Both the position numbers and the translations under genes were made by a program. Under the pieces are notes generated by a model. The model was not told the DNA's origin. It did no database searches and saw nothing but the letters and a program-made list of their open reading frames with translations. Below, one piece after another: positions 7,301 to 14,913 of a stretch of DNA of 58,793 nucleotides. Numbering within the stretch: position 1 is the first letter of the stretch; every line of letters starts with the position of its first letter. Origin of the DNA: Pseudomonas fluorescens (GTDB lineage Bacteria; Pseudomonadota; Alphaproteobacteria; UBA2136; UBA6156); the NCBI GenBank assembly GCA_003241595.1, contig QFOU01000002.1, forward strand, positions 1 to 58,793, in the 5' to 3' direction.

Positions 7301-9592
7301 TTAAGCAGCCTTGGCCTTAAGGGCATTGAGGGCAGACCCCTGGCGGAACCACGCAAGTTGTTCGTTATTGAACGTGTGGTTGAGCAGGATATCGACCGTG
7401 GAGCCATCGGCGTGGGTGACGGTGCAGGTGATCTGGCTGCCGGGCTTGATGTCCTTCAGGTTGTGGAAGGCAAAGCGGTCGGTGGCTTCGATCAGGTCGT
7501 AATCCGCGCTGTTGGCGAAGGTCAGCGGCAGGATGCCCTGTTTCTTCAGGTTGGTGTGGTGGATACGCGCAAAGGAGCGGGCGATGGCCACACGGCAGCC
7601 CATCCAGCGCGGGGACATGGCGGCGTGCTCACGCGACGAGCCTTCACCCACGTTCTGGTCGCCAACAAATACCCAGCCCTGGCCGGACGCTTTGTATTGG
7701 CGGGCGATGTCGGCGGGGGTGCCTTCGGCACCGGTTTCGACGTTCTGGGTTTTACCTGCGACGCCGGTGTAGGCGTTGACCGCACCGAGGTACATGTTGT
7801 TGGAGATGTTATCCAAGTGACCACGGTACTTGAGCCACGGGCCTGCGGGGGAGATGTGGTCGGTGGTGCACTTGCCCTTCACCTTGATGAGCAGCGGCAG
7901 GTTGGCATAGTCGGCACCATCCCACTTGGTGAACGGAGCGAGGATCTGCAGACGGTCGGACCCCTCGGCCACAATCACTTCGCCATGGGCTTTACCATCC
8001 GGACCGGCGTAGCCGACTTCATCCGGCACGAAACCGCCGGAGGGAACTTCGTCCACTTCGCCCGGGGCACGCAGCATGAAGGTGCTGCCATCGGCGGCTT
8101 CTACTGGCGTATTGAACGGGTCGATATCCAGGCGACCGAACACGGCGTAGGCCAACACCGTTTCCGGCGAGGCAATGAACGAGCAGGTGCTGGCAAAGCC
8201 ATCATTACGCTTGGGGAAGTTACGGTTGTAGGAACTGATGATGGAGTTGGGGGTACCTTCCTTCACATCGTCACGCTTCCATTGGCCGATGCACGGGCCG
8301 CAGGCGTTGGAGAGGACGATCGCGCCCAGTTGCTCCAGCTTGGCCAGTTGACCATCGCGCTTGATGGTGGCGTGAACCTGCTCGGACCCCGGGGTGACCA
8401 TGAGCGGGCACTTGAGCTTGACGCCCTTGGCGATGAGCTGGTCGGCGAGGATACTGATGCGGCCCATGTCCTCGTAGCTGCTGTTGGTGCAGGAGCCGAT
8501 GAGGGCGTAGGTGAGGTTGGCGGGAGCCGGGCCCTTGTTCAGTTCGACCACACGCGGGCTGCTGAGGTGAGCGGCCATTTCCGACGCCTTGGCAAAGGCA
8601 TCCGGGCTGTGCGGGCCGACGAGCGAGGGTTCGAGGTCGGACAGGTTGATGTCGATGACGAGGTCGTAGAACTTTTCCGGGTTCTGGGCGGTTTCGGGGT
8701 CGGCGACCAAAGCCTTGGCGAAGTTGTGGATGATCGGCAGCAGGTCGGCACGTTCGGTGCTCTTCAGGTAGCTGTCCATGCGTTCATCGTACGGGAAGAC
8801 CGAGGTGGTCGCGCCGAGTTCGGCACCCATGTTGCAGATGGTGGCCTTACCGGTGGCGGAGATGGTTTTGCAGCCCGGACCGAAGTATTCGATCACGCGG
8901 TTGGTACCGCCTTCCACGGTGAGGATGTGCAGCAGCTTCTGGATCACGTCCTTGGGAGCGGCCCAGCCCTTGAGGGAGCCCGTGAGGCGCACGCCGACGA
9001 TCTGCGGGTGCAGCACTTCCCACGGCAGGCCGACCATGACGTCCACCGCATCGGCACCGCCGACGCCGCAGGCGAAGCTACCGAGGCCACCACCGTTGGG
9101 GGTGTGGCTGTCGGTACCCAAGAACATTTCGCCGGGGAAAGCGTACTGCTCGAGAGCGACCTGGTGAATGATACCGGCACCGGGCTTCCAGAAACCGAAG
9201 CCGTAGCGCTGGGAGGCATCGTAGAGGAACTTGTAAACTTCTTCGTTCTCGGTGTTGGCGGTGGCCAGGTCGGCCTTGGCGCCGGAGTAGGCACGGATGA
9301 GGTGGTCGCAGTGGACGGTAACCGGCACGGCGGCTTCATCCTTTTGCGCCTGCATGAACTGGAGGATGGCCATTTGGGCGGTGGCATCTTGCAGGATCAC
9401 GCGGTCCGGGTGGAATTCCACGTAAGATTCGCCGCGCACGAGCTCGGCATTTTTAGGATCGGCAAGGTGGCCGTACAGGATCTTTTCGGCGAGGGTCAGC
9501 GGGCGCTTGAGGCGGTCGCGGATGATCTGCAAGTTGGCAGCGGTGGTTTCGTAGACCTTTTGGACAAAGGACGGGGTGGATTCGATTTGCAT
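7301..9592 (-). CDS. Aconitate hydratase, mitochondrial (ACO2) type
   Basis: Aconitase interconverts citrate and isocitrate through a [4Fe-4S] cluster in the TCA cycle. The 763-residue protein is shorter than bacterial AcnA (about 890) or AcnB (about 860) and follows mitochondrial aconitase: IGSCTNSSYEDMGR, CGPCIGQWKR (three cluster cysteines), SSYNRNFPKRNDG, TTDHISPAGPWLKYRGHLDNIS cut in the middle by no insertion, GEGSSREHAA, SFARIHHTNLKKQG and a C-terminal LNHTFNNEQLAWFRQGSALN. ATG 9592 lies 10 nt after GAGGA; ATG 9601 would be almost on top of that site. It stands alone, downstream of a terminator-bearing leader element. Confidence 0.93.
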   Translation of the reverse strand: MQIESTPSFVQKVYETTAANLQIIRDRLKRPLTLAEKILYGHLADPKNAELVRGESYVEFHPDRVILQDATAQMAILQFMQAQKDEAAVPVTVHCDHLIRAYSGAKADLATANTENEEVYKFLYDASQRYGFGFWKPGAGIIHQVALEQYAFPGEMFLGTDSHTPNGGGLGSFACGVGGADAVDVMVGLPWEVLHPQIVGVRLTGSLKGWAAPKDVIQKLLHILTVEGGTNRVIEYFGPGCKTISATGKATICNMGAELGATTSVFPYDERMDSYLKSTERADLLPIIHNFAKALVADPETAQNPEKFYDLVIDINLSDLEPSLVGPHSPDAFAKASEMAAHLSSPRVVELNKGPAPANLTYALIGSCTNSSYEDMGRISILADQLIAKGVKLKCPLMVTPGSEQVHATIKRDGQLAKLEQLGAIVLSNACGPCIGQWKRDDVKEGTPNSIISSYNRNFPKRNDGFASTCSFIASPETVLAYAVFGRLDIDPFNTPVEAADGSTFMLRAPGEVDEVPSGGFVPDEVGYAGPDGKAHGEVIVAEGSDRLQILAPFTKWDGADYANLPLLIKVKGKCTTDHISPAGPWLKYRGHLDNISNNMYLGAVNAYTGVAGKTQNVETGAEGTPADIARQYKASGQGWVFVGDQNVGEGSSREHAAMSPRWMGCRVAIARSFARIHHTNLKKQGILPLTFANSADYDLIEATDRFAFHNLKDIKPGSQITCTVTHADGSTVDILLNHTFNNEQLAWFRQGSALNALKAKAA

Positions 9593-9759
9593 CGGGGGCA
9601 TTTCCTCTTAGTGGGCTAGAAATTTCTTATCTCTATGGGGCCGTACACTAGACCTAAATGACCCTAAAAAAAAGAGGGGCAGAACGATGAATTTGTGGGC
9701 AAGCGGCGGAAATGGCGCACCGTTGGGCAGATGTAAGACCGCCGGGTATAGGGAACAGG

Positions 9760-9787
9760 AAAAACCCCCGCCTTGCGGCAGGGGTTG
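9760..9787 (-). terminator. Terminator ending the 9790-10030 element
   Basis: On the minus strand CAACCCCTGCCGCAAGGCGG pairs on itself (CCCCTGCC with GGCGGGGG) and is followed by TTTTT. It lies about 165 nt upstream of the aconitase start, so it could end a separate small transcript or act as an attenuator. Confidence 0.75.
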
Positions 9788-9921
9788 TAATTCAAAGTGT
9801 CTCGAGATGACGGGTTAATGGCCCGTTAGAGATTTGGTGCTTTGCCTGCGTAGTCTCTTGCAGGCTTGGCGTTTGGCCCACGGGTGGGTACCCGGGCAGG
9901 TTAGATATGGATCACCTCCCT

Positions 9922-9984
9922 TCAGGCTACGTGACGTATGAGTGCGAACGTCTCCTGAAAGTTCAACAGGTGGGGAGTGCTCAT
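9922..9984 (-). CDS. 20-codon leader-type ORF
   Basis: MSTPHLLNFQETFALIRHVA then TGA. The ATG at 9984 has AGAGGAG 8 nt upstream, among the best ribosome sites in the window. The stop codon abuts AGGGAGGTGATCC. Such an arrangement suits a leader peptide or a small dicistronic unit. There is no run of one amino acid that would point to classical attenuation. The strong ribosome site is the main support. Confidence 0.4.
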   Translation of the reverse strand: MSTPHLLNFQETFALIRHVA

Positions 9985-10075
9985 GATACTTCTCCTCTTT
10001 AGTTGCGGGGGTGATACCCGCGGTTAGCCTAACGTTGGGTACGCCAGGGATGGGGGATATGTAGAGAGCGGCCGA

Positions 10076-10810
10076 TCACTCAGCCAACTCCAAAGCGCGA
10101 AGCGAAGGTACGTCAGGCTCGCCGAAAATATCGAGGCGAGACTCACGCGCCTTTGACTGAAGAGCGGCCAGCTTGACTGTACCGCTTACAGTCTCCAACC
10201 TTGGAGTACTCTCCAGCCTTACATCCAGATCGAGGGCACTTGGCACCGTTTCAGCCACGGAGGCAGCATGCGCGGCGGCTTGCTGAGCTTCGGGCGTCTT
10301 CGGCTTAGGGTTGCGATCCTTCGGTTTGGCATAGATATTCACTTTTTCCATCGTGATCGGATGCGAGTCTTTGTGATCCCGCATGGCCGATGCCGACGTT
10401 GGCTTGCGACGATCCGCAAGCATATGCGCCGGGATGGTAAAGAAAAAACCGTGCCTTGCCTGCTCCTGCCTCGCCCATGCCCGGAATTCCGGAGCGGTGA
10501 GCTGGACATAGAGTAAGCTGACTACGGCAGCTGGCGCCATGATCTCGAGGAGGTAGTCGGTGTACGACTGCCCCTGTCCATCGACACAGCGACCGGCGAC
10601 AAAGTCTTTTTGCCATTGAGTATCATAAACCACACCTTTGGGCGCAGCAGCAACCTTGGGCAACCGCTTGCGCGGCTGTCGGGCGGTTACAGTAACATCA
10701 TCTTGCGCTTGCTTTTCAAGCTTCTGCTTGCGTCGTGTTTTTGACTTGAAGCTTCCGTAAAAGGAAGGCTGACTCAGCAGAAGCGCGAATGGATTAACGC
10801 TGATATTCAT
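10076..10810 (-). CDS. Hypothetical basic protein, 244 residues
   Basis: ATG 10810 after GAGGGGA. The N-terminus is very basic (SKTRRKQKLEKQ, about 23-34). A central part contains YDTQWQKDFVAGRCVDGQGQ and LTAPEFRAWARQEQARHGFF; the C-terminal third is low in complexity, rich in Ala, Lys and Pro. No transmembrane segment and no family recognised. It is divergent from the aminotransferase gene and lies upstream of the structured element. Confidence 0.65.
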   Translation of the reverse strand: MNISVNPFALLLSQPSFYGSFKSKTRRKQKLEKQAQDDVTVTARQPRKRLPKVAAAPKGVVYDTQWQKDFVAGRCVDGQGQSYTDYLLEIMAPAAVVSLLYVQLTAPEFRAWARQEQARHGFFFTIPAHMLADRRKPTSASAMRDHKDSHPITMEKVNIYAKPKDRNPKPKTPEAQQAAAHAASVAETVPSALDLDVRLESTPRLETVSGTVKLAALQSKARESRLDIFGEPDVPSLRALELAE

Positions 10811-11065
10811 CTAGTCCCCTCGGAAAAGATGGAGTGAAATTATCGCCCAGAACTGGGCGTCGAACAACGTAGGGCCTGAATGGCGCGAAATGGGCCTAAG
10901 GTGCACCTGCGTATGCAATTTATATGGCAAAGTTTGCTTGCGGTTGCAAGCCTTTGGGTGCAGATTTAAGCAGATTGGTGTGATGTTTTCGGAACGAGGC
11001 GGGAACCCCGCTGTGAGAGCCGAATTTACTTCCTGCGAAATGACATAAAAACAGAAAGATCCGTT

Positions 11066-12280
11066 ATGGTTTTGAACTTGGCCGAACGCATGAGCACCGT
11101 ACAGCCCAGCGCCATTATCAAAGTGGCCGGCAAAGCCCGCGAACTGAAAGCCGCCGGACTCAATGTTGTCAGCCTGAGTATTGGCGTACCCGGATTTTTG
11201 CCCCCTGCCCACGTGTATGCTGCCGCCCATGCCGCTGTTGATAATGACAGCGGCGACTACCTGCCCGGGCGTGGCAGCGCCGGCTTAGTGACCGCTTTCT
11301 GCAAAAGTTTAGAGGCGCGCGGCTTTGCCTATGCCGAAAATGAAGTGTGCGCACAGGTAGGTGGAAAAGGCGCTCTTTTCAATTTGTTGCTTGCGCTTGT
11401 GAATGAGGGAGATGAAGTGGTCATTCCCGCCCCTTACTGGGCGAGCTACCCCGAAATGGTCAAGATCGTGGGCGGAGTGCCGGTGACCCCGTTGGGGGAT
11501 GCGGCGCATAATTATAAGATCACGCCCCATCAGTTGGCGGCCGTTCTAACCCCGAAGACCAAGGTGGTGATCTTCAACAACCCCAGCAACCCGACCGGCA
11601 TGCTGTACACGCCCGACGAAGTGGCGGCGCTGGCGAAGATCCTTGCCGTGCGGAATGATATCTGGGTCATCAGCGATGATATTTATGACCGCCTTGTTTT
11701 TGACGAGCGCGATGCACCGGGGGGTCGTGCCGCCCAGCTCATGGATTCTGTACCCGACCTGAAGCAGCGCATGGCCATTGTACAGAGTGTGAGCAAAACC
11801 TACGGCATGCCCGGCTGGCGCGTGGGCATGGTTGCGGGGCCCAAGCCCTTGATCGACGCCGTACTGACGCTGACCAGCCAGAGCTTTACCAACCTGCCGA
11901 ATGTCGCCATGGCCGCTGCCACTGCGGCACTTGACGGCCCACAGGACTTTTTGACCCCACAAAAGGCGCGCTTGCTGAAGCAGCGCGACATGACGCTGGA
12001 GGCCCTGGCCGACATGGGCCTGCCCTGCCCGAAGCCCGAGGGGGCGTTCTACGCCTTCCCGCAGATCAAGAGCCTGTTTGGCAAAGTGACCCCCGGCGGC
12101 AAAGAGGTGAGCAACGATGTGGTATTCTGTGAAATGCTGCTTGAAGAAGCGCTTGTTGCCGTGGTGCCCGGCGGGGCCTTTGGTGACGATGGCGCCGTAC
12201 GTATCAGCTACGCGGGAAAGGAAGCCGAGCTGGCCGAAGCGCTGGTGCGGATGGCAGCGTTCGTGAAAAGCCTTGTGTAA
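11066..12280 (+). CDS. Class I PLP-dependent aminotransferase (aspartate aminotransferase group)
   Basis: 404 residues. Fold-type I enzymes of this group move the amino group of aspartate or an aromatic amino acid to 2-oxoglutarate. Visible are PAPYWASYPEM (121-131), NNPSNPTG (171-178), SDDIYDRL (203-210) and the Schiff-base site SVSKTYGMPGWRVG with Lys244 and Arg252; a VRISYAGKE stretch near the C-terminus holds the substrate arginine. Spacing fits the AspC I-gamma subgroup common in alphaproteobacteria. Substrate preference cannot be read from sequence alone. Single gene with its own terminator. Confidence 0.88.
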   Translation: MVLNLAERMSTVQPSAIIKVAGKARELKAAGLNVVSLSIGVPGFLPPAHVYAAAHAAVDNDSGDYLPGRGSAGLVTAFCKSLEARGFAYAENEVCAQVGGKGALFNLLLALVNEGDEVVIPAPYWASYPEMVKIVGGVPVTPLGDAAHNYKITPHQLAAVLTPKTKVVIFNNPSNPTGMLYTPDEVAALAKILAVRNDIWVISDDIYDRLVFDERDAPGGRAAQLMDSVPDLKQRMAIVQSVSKTYGMPGWRVGMVAGPKPLIDAVLTLTSQSFTNLPNVAMAAATAALDGPQDFLTPQKARLLKQRDMTLEALADMGLPCPKPEGAFYAFPQIKSLFGKVTPGGKEVSNDVVFCEMLLEEALVAVVPGGAFGDDGAVRISYAGKEAELAEALVRMAAFVKSLV

Positions 12281-12297
12281 CCTACACTCACAAGAAC

Positions 12298-12321
12298 GCG
12301 GGCTTAGGCCCGCTTTTTTTT
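12298..12321 (+). terminator. Terminator after the aminotransferase
   Basis: GCGGGC / GCCCGC stem followed by eight T. Confidence 0.85.
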
Positions 12322-12427
12322 ATTTGGTGCGTATGTGTGAGGATGATATAGAGGGGCCAGAATCATTCCTGCGGGAATCTGTTTTGACTGAGCCCTCCCC
12401 CCTCTTCTTTCGTGCATAAGGATACGC

Positions 12428-12946
12428 ATGATGAATATTTTACTCCGTGTCACCGCTATAAAGGCGAAAGTGCACACGCCTATGGAGCAGGCACCTGCGC
12501 GGCCTGCTCCTCAACGCGTGCCTTGGCCTCAAAATACCGCATCCACGCCAACTGTCTTCTTACCGGAGGGCACACCCATTGAAGGCACGCGCCGCGGTGT
12601 AACCATCGATTTTGTTAAGAAAACGGTGTGTGCCGCTTATAATATCGGAATAACGGATATTGAGTCTGACACCCATAGGCGCGAGTTTGTGCTTCCGCGT
12701 CAGGTTGCCATGTATCTGTGTCATATGTTGATTGAAGACAAGATACGACGGAGCTTTCCGAGGATCGGGCAACGCTTTGGCGGGCGCGACCATGCAACCG
12801 TGGCGGGTTCGGTACGGAAAATCGCTACGCGCCTCAAGACCGATACTGCGCTTGCCGAAAAAGTGAATGAGCTTACTGCCATTATCCAAACCGAAGCTGC
12901 CAAGCCCATTCTAAAAATCGATGTGAACGCCCCCGGCCGCATTTAG
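12428..12946 (+). CDS. Stand-alone DnaA domain IV-like DNA-binding protein
   Basis: 172 residues. Residues 58-135 match the DnaA C-terminal DNA-binding domain: a helix IDFVKKTVCAAYNI, the basic-loop region RREFVLPRQVAMYL (84-97), and the DnaA-box recognition helix PRIGQRFGGRDHATVAGSVRKI (111-132, signature GGRDHATV). There is no AAA+ ATPase part; the first 55 residues are Pro-rich and unordered. It could bind DnaA boxes and act on replication or transcription. ATG 12428 and 12431 are both possible after TAAGGA. Confidence 0.8.
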   Translation: MMNILLRVTAIKAKVHTPMEQAPARPAPQRVPWPQNTASTPTVFLPEGTPIEGTRRGVTIDFVKKTVCAAYNIGITDIESDTHRREFVLPRQVAMYLCHMLIEDKIRRSFPRIGQRFGGRDHATVAGSVRKIATRLKTDTALAEKVNELTAIIQTEAAKPILKIDVNAPGRI

Positions 12947-12963
12947 CCGGGTACGTTCGTAAC

Positions 12964-12993
12964 CAAAATGGCTCCCACACGGGGAGCCATTTT
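12964..12993. terminator. Bidirectional terminator between the DnaA-like gene and atpC
   Basis: AAAATGGCTCCC / GGGAGCCATTTTT, five-base loop, T-runs on both strands. Confidence 0.85.
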
Positions 12994-13005
12994 TGCGGAA
13001 ACCTA

Positions 13006-13275
13006 TTAGGCTGCGGCCGGTACGGCCACCGCTGCGGATTCGGCCAGAATGGTCACCGACTGGGGAGTAACCTCGGCAACGCCTGCGCTGACGGTGAAGC
13101 TTTCGACATCGCCATTGGTGTGCGTGACACTCACCAGACCGCCGGGGCGGAGGGTGGATACCAAAGGCATGTGGCCGGGGAGCACACCGAAATCGCCAGC
13201 CTCACCTGCGATGGAGACGTAGGTGGCTTCGGTAGCGGCCATTTGTTGGGCCGGGGTAAGGAGTGTGAACTTCAT
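13006..13275 (-). CDS. atpC: F1 ATP synthase epsilon subunit, short form
   Basis: 89 residues, against about 130-140 for most epsilon subunits. The N-terminal beta-sandwich is complete (GEAGDFGVLPGHMPLVSTLRPG, about 24-45, then SAGVAEVTPQSVTILAE). The C-terminal two-helix domain, which in many bacteria inhibits ATP hydrolysis, is missing; a short Ala tail ends the protein. Short epsilon forms are known in some alphaproteobacteria. The gene lies 1.6 kb from atpD with two secreted-protein genes, a duplicated fragment and a possible RNA between, so it probably has its own promoter. Confidence 0.88.
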   Translation of the reverse strand: MKFTLLTPAQQMAATEATYVSIAGEAGDFGVLPGHMPLVSTLRPGGLVSVTHTNGDVESFTVSAGVAEVTPQSVTILAESAAVAVPAAA

Positions 13276-13432
13276 GACTTCAGCATATATCAGATTTTAC
13301 GATTTTAGGAAGGAGAATCGCGGTTAGGCCACGCTGAAAGCGGCGTTTTATATTCCCCAACCCCACATAACCGTTTGAAACCGAAGCGAAGCGCTGGATA
13401 TGGATAATTTTTTGAATTTATTGAAATGTACG

Positions 13433-13450
13433 GTATCGTATATACGATAC
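13433..13450. promoter_or_regulatory. Perfect 18-bp palindrome upstream of atpC
   Basis: GTATCGTATATACGATAC is a perfect inverted repeat, directly beside the 13451-13474 terminator and about 160 nt upstream of atpC. Its symmetry suits a dimeric repressor site. No regulator is known. Confidence 0.4.
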
Positions 13451-13474
13451 AAAAAAGGAGGCCGCAGCCTCCTT
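13451..13474 (-). terminator. Terminator of the 13495 gene
   Basis: Minus-strand stem AAGGAGGC / GCCTCCTT followed by TTTTTT. Confidence 0.8.
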
Positions 13475-13494
13475 CCTTGATTTCCGCAACGGAA

Positions 13495-13866
13495 TTACAT
13501 GGCGTTCTTGGCCTTGTTCCATTCCTTGGCAGCCTTGGTCTTGTTGACCTCGGCCTTGCCCTTGGCGGTGGTGGCTTCGGCCTGGTGGGTCGCTGCGTCC
13601 TTGGCATCGGTGGCGGCGGCGTTCAGGTCGCCATCGGCCAGGTTACGCTTGGCAGCCTCGGCATTGGCGTCGGCCATGTTCTGGTGGTAGCTCTCCTTGA
13701 CGTTGTTCACGCCCTGGGCCGACTTTTGGTAAGCGGCTTCGGCACTGTTGCTGATAGCAGCACCAACGCCCTTGTTCTTGTTAGCGTCGGTAGTACCTTC
13801 GGCCTGAGCGGCACCAGCTACGATAAGAGCTGCGGCGGCGGCAGTTGCGAGAAGGGTCTTTTTCAT
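13495..13866 (-). CDS. Secreted Ala-rich helical protein, unknown
   Basis: 123 residues. A clear signal peptide (MKKTLLATAAAAALIVAGAAQA, cleavage after about residue 22) is followed by a hydrophilic helical chain rich in Ala, Lys, Asn and Thr. Its spacing (AATDAKDAATHQAEATTAKG) resembles small periplasmic or lipoprotein-like coiled coils. No Cys, so not a lipoprotein. It lies between atpD and atpC. Function unknown; a periplasmic structural or stress protein is possible. Confidence 0.75.
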   Translation of the reverse strand: MKKTLLATAAAAALIVAGAAQAEGTTDANKNKGVGAAISNSAEAAYQKSAQGVNNVKESYHQNMADANAEAAKRNLADGDLNAAATDAKDAATHQAEATTAKGKAEVNKTKAAKEWNKAKNAM

Positions 13867-13902
13867 GATTCAGGTCTCCCTATGTTACATCAAGGCGCGG
13901 GA

Positions 13903-14022
13903 TAACGAAGAACCCCCTGCACTCTGGTGACCGTAGCCGTTTTGAGCACAGGAGGCTGAAACATCGTTTCGCTTGCCTCGGCGGGGTAACGGACGACCTA
14001 GGGTTCTGTTCCGCTCTTTTTT
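13903..14022 (+). ncRNA. Candidate rod-shaped structured RNA, about 115 nt
   Basis: The segment folds as one long interrupted hairpin: closing stem AGAACCC (13909-13915) with GGGTTCT (14001-14007), then CCGT (13931-13934) with ACGG (13989-13992), GCCG with CGGC, GAGGC (13952-13956) with GCCTC (13975-13979) and GAAAC (13958-13962) with GTTTC (13966-13970). Large asymmetric bulges lie between. TTTTTT at 14017-14022 would end a plus-strand transcript. The shape recalls 6S RNA, but it is short and no conserved 6S or SRP motif is present. It could also be the leader of the 13495 gene. Confidence 0.4.
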
Positions 14023-14049
14023 AAACGCGTAAGGCTGGCGTTTGCCTGC

Positions 14050-14241
14050 TTATTTGGCAGAGCGCACCAGCAGGCCGCTTAACCCTGAACGTGACGACTT
14101 GCGCTGCGCCTCGCGCACCTTGCGCACTTTGGCGCGCAGACCTTCTGTGGATGACTTGCTTTTTGGCGCCCCCTTGGTTTGCGGCGTTGAGTTGAGGTGA
14201 GCGGCGGCAGCGAGGGCTGTGGAGAATACGAATGATTTCAT
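14050..14241 (-). pseudogene. Partial duplicate of the 14290 gene start, 63 codons
   Basis: It begins MKSFVFSTALAAAAHL, nearly the same as the start MKSFVFAAALATAAAL of the neighbouring 14290-14751 gene. The similarity extends upstream of the ATG (shared GGTTAAC and CATGAAATCATTCG region). After residue 15 the product turns into an unrelated basic chain without a proper signal-peptide cleavage site. This looks like a local duplication of leader and signal peptide fused to other sequence. It could still be a short basic protein. Confidence 0.45.
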
Positions 14242-14289
14242 GGACGGGTCTTTCTTGAGGTTTGGGTTGGTTAACTTTAGGAATCGGTG

Positions 14290-14751
14290 TTATTGGGCGG
14301 CAGGAGCGAGTGCTGCATCCCGTTTGGCGCGCATTTCCTCGTGCTTGCCTTTCATTTCCTCGCGGTGTTTTTTCATTTCGGCGAATTTCTCATCGACCTT
14401 CTCGCGATGTTCTCCGATGCGTTGATCCTGATCTCCGCGGAATTTATCGCGCAGGCCATCGGCCTTGGCGCGACATTCCTTCATAATCGCTTCCTTGGCT
14501 TCGATCCCCTCGGCGGCTTTCATCTTGCCATGACACTCCTCGCGGGCGGCGTGAGCCTCCTTGCGGTGGCCTTCCCGCATCTCTTTCCCTTCGGCACGGA
14601 AGCCTTCGCGCATCTCCTCCATTTTGCCACGCATTTCACCACGCGGGTGGCGGTCGGGCTTACCTTCGACGTCTTCGGCATTGGCAGAAGCGCTGACTGC
14701 GCCCAGGGCAGCAGCCGTGGCCAAGGCGGCGGCGAACACGAATGATTTCAT
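14290..14751 (-). CDS. Secreted, highly charged helical protein
   Basis: 153 residues: signal peptide of about 25 residues ending in ASANA, then a long helix of alternating Lys, Arg and Glu with repeated E-x-R-E-x-x-x and Met residues (MRGKMEEMREGFRAEGKEMR). Two Cys occur, in AREECHGK and MKECRAK. The composition recalls Spy/CpxP-type periplasmic proteins, but the LTxxQ motifs of that family are absent. It lies downstream of atpD on the same strand, beyond the atpD terminator. Confidence 0.75.
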   Translation of the reverse strand: MKSFVFAAALATAAALGAVSASANAEDVEGKPDRHPRGEMRGKMEEMREGFRAEGKEMREGHRKEAHAAREECHGKMKAAEGIEAKEAIMKECRAKADGLRDKFRGDQDQRIGEHREKVDEKFAEMKKHREEMKGKHEEMRAKRDAALAPAAQ

Positions 14752-14864
14752 GGAATGGTTTCCTTTGTGAGAGTTGGTTTGGTTAACGTTGAGGTAACTA
14801 CAGATGTTTTATGGGTGCAGCGCACCATTACGTCTGACAAACACCTTTTTTGCGCCTGACATGC

Positions 14865-14887
14865 AAAAAGCGCCCCCGAAGGAGCGC
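14865..14887 (-). terminator. Terminator after atpD
   Basis: Minus-strand AGCGCTCC-TTCG-GGGGCGCT stem followed by TTTTT. Confidence 0.75.
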
Positions 14888-14913
14888 TGTGAAAACCGTA
14901 GGTTAAGCGGGGC

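Larger units (their letters stand above)
9757..10020 (-). ncRNA. Structured small transcript or leader upstream of aconitase
   Basis: This fills most of a 474-nt stretch (9602-10075) without a normal gene. Read on the minus strand it has a 20-codon ORF with a strong ribosome site (9922-9984). After that comes AGGGAGGTGATCC, an 11-nt match to the 16S 3' end complement. Next are three hairpins (GCCC..GGGC at about 9878-9900; GCCTGC/GCAGGC at about 9845-9870; ACGGG/CCCGT at about 9810-9828), then a terminator. No known RNA family matches by eye. The remaining 9602-9756 is aconitase leader with no clear feature beyond AGAGGA before the start. Confidence 0.45.

Noticed and set aside
7244..9619. 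Long open frame (about 790 codons) on the plus strand
   Set aside because: It lies antisense to aconitase; G+C-rich codon bias often leaves such frames open. Its composition (Gly, Val, Asp, His) is that of a shadow and it has no family motif.
9898..9920. Fragment of 16S rRNA on the plus strand (GGATCACCTCC)
   Set aside because: Only 11 nt match the 16S 3' end and the flanks do not; read on the minus strand it is an extended Shine-Dalgarno sequence.
13903..14022. Naming this RNA as 6S RNA or SRP RNA
   Set aside because: The SRP core motif and tetraloop are absent, and length and bulge sequence do not clearly match 6S; only a candidate structured RNA is reported.
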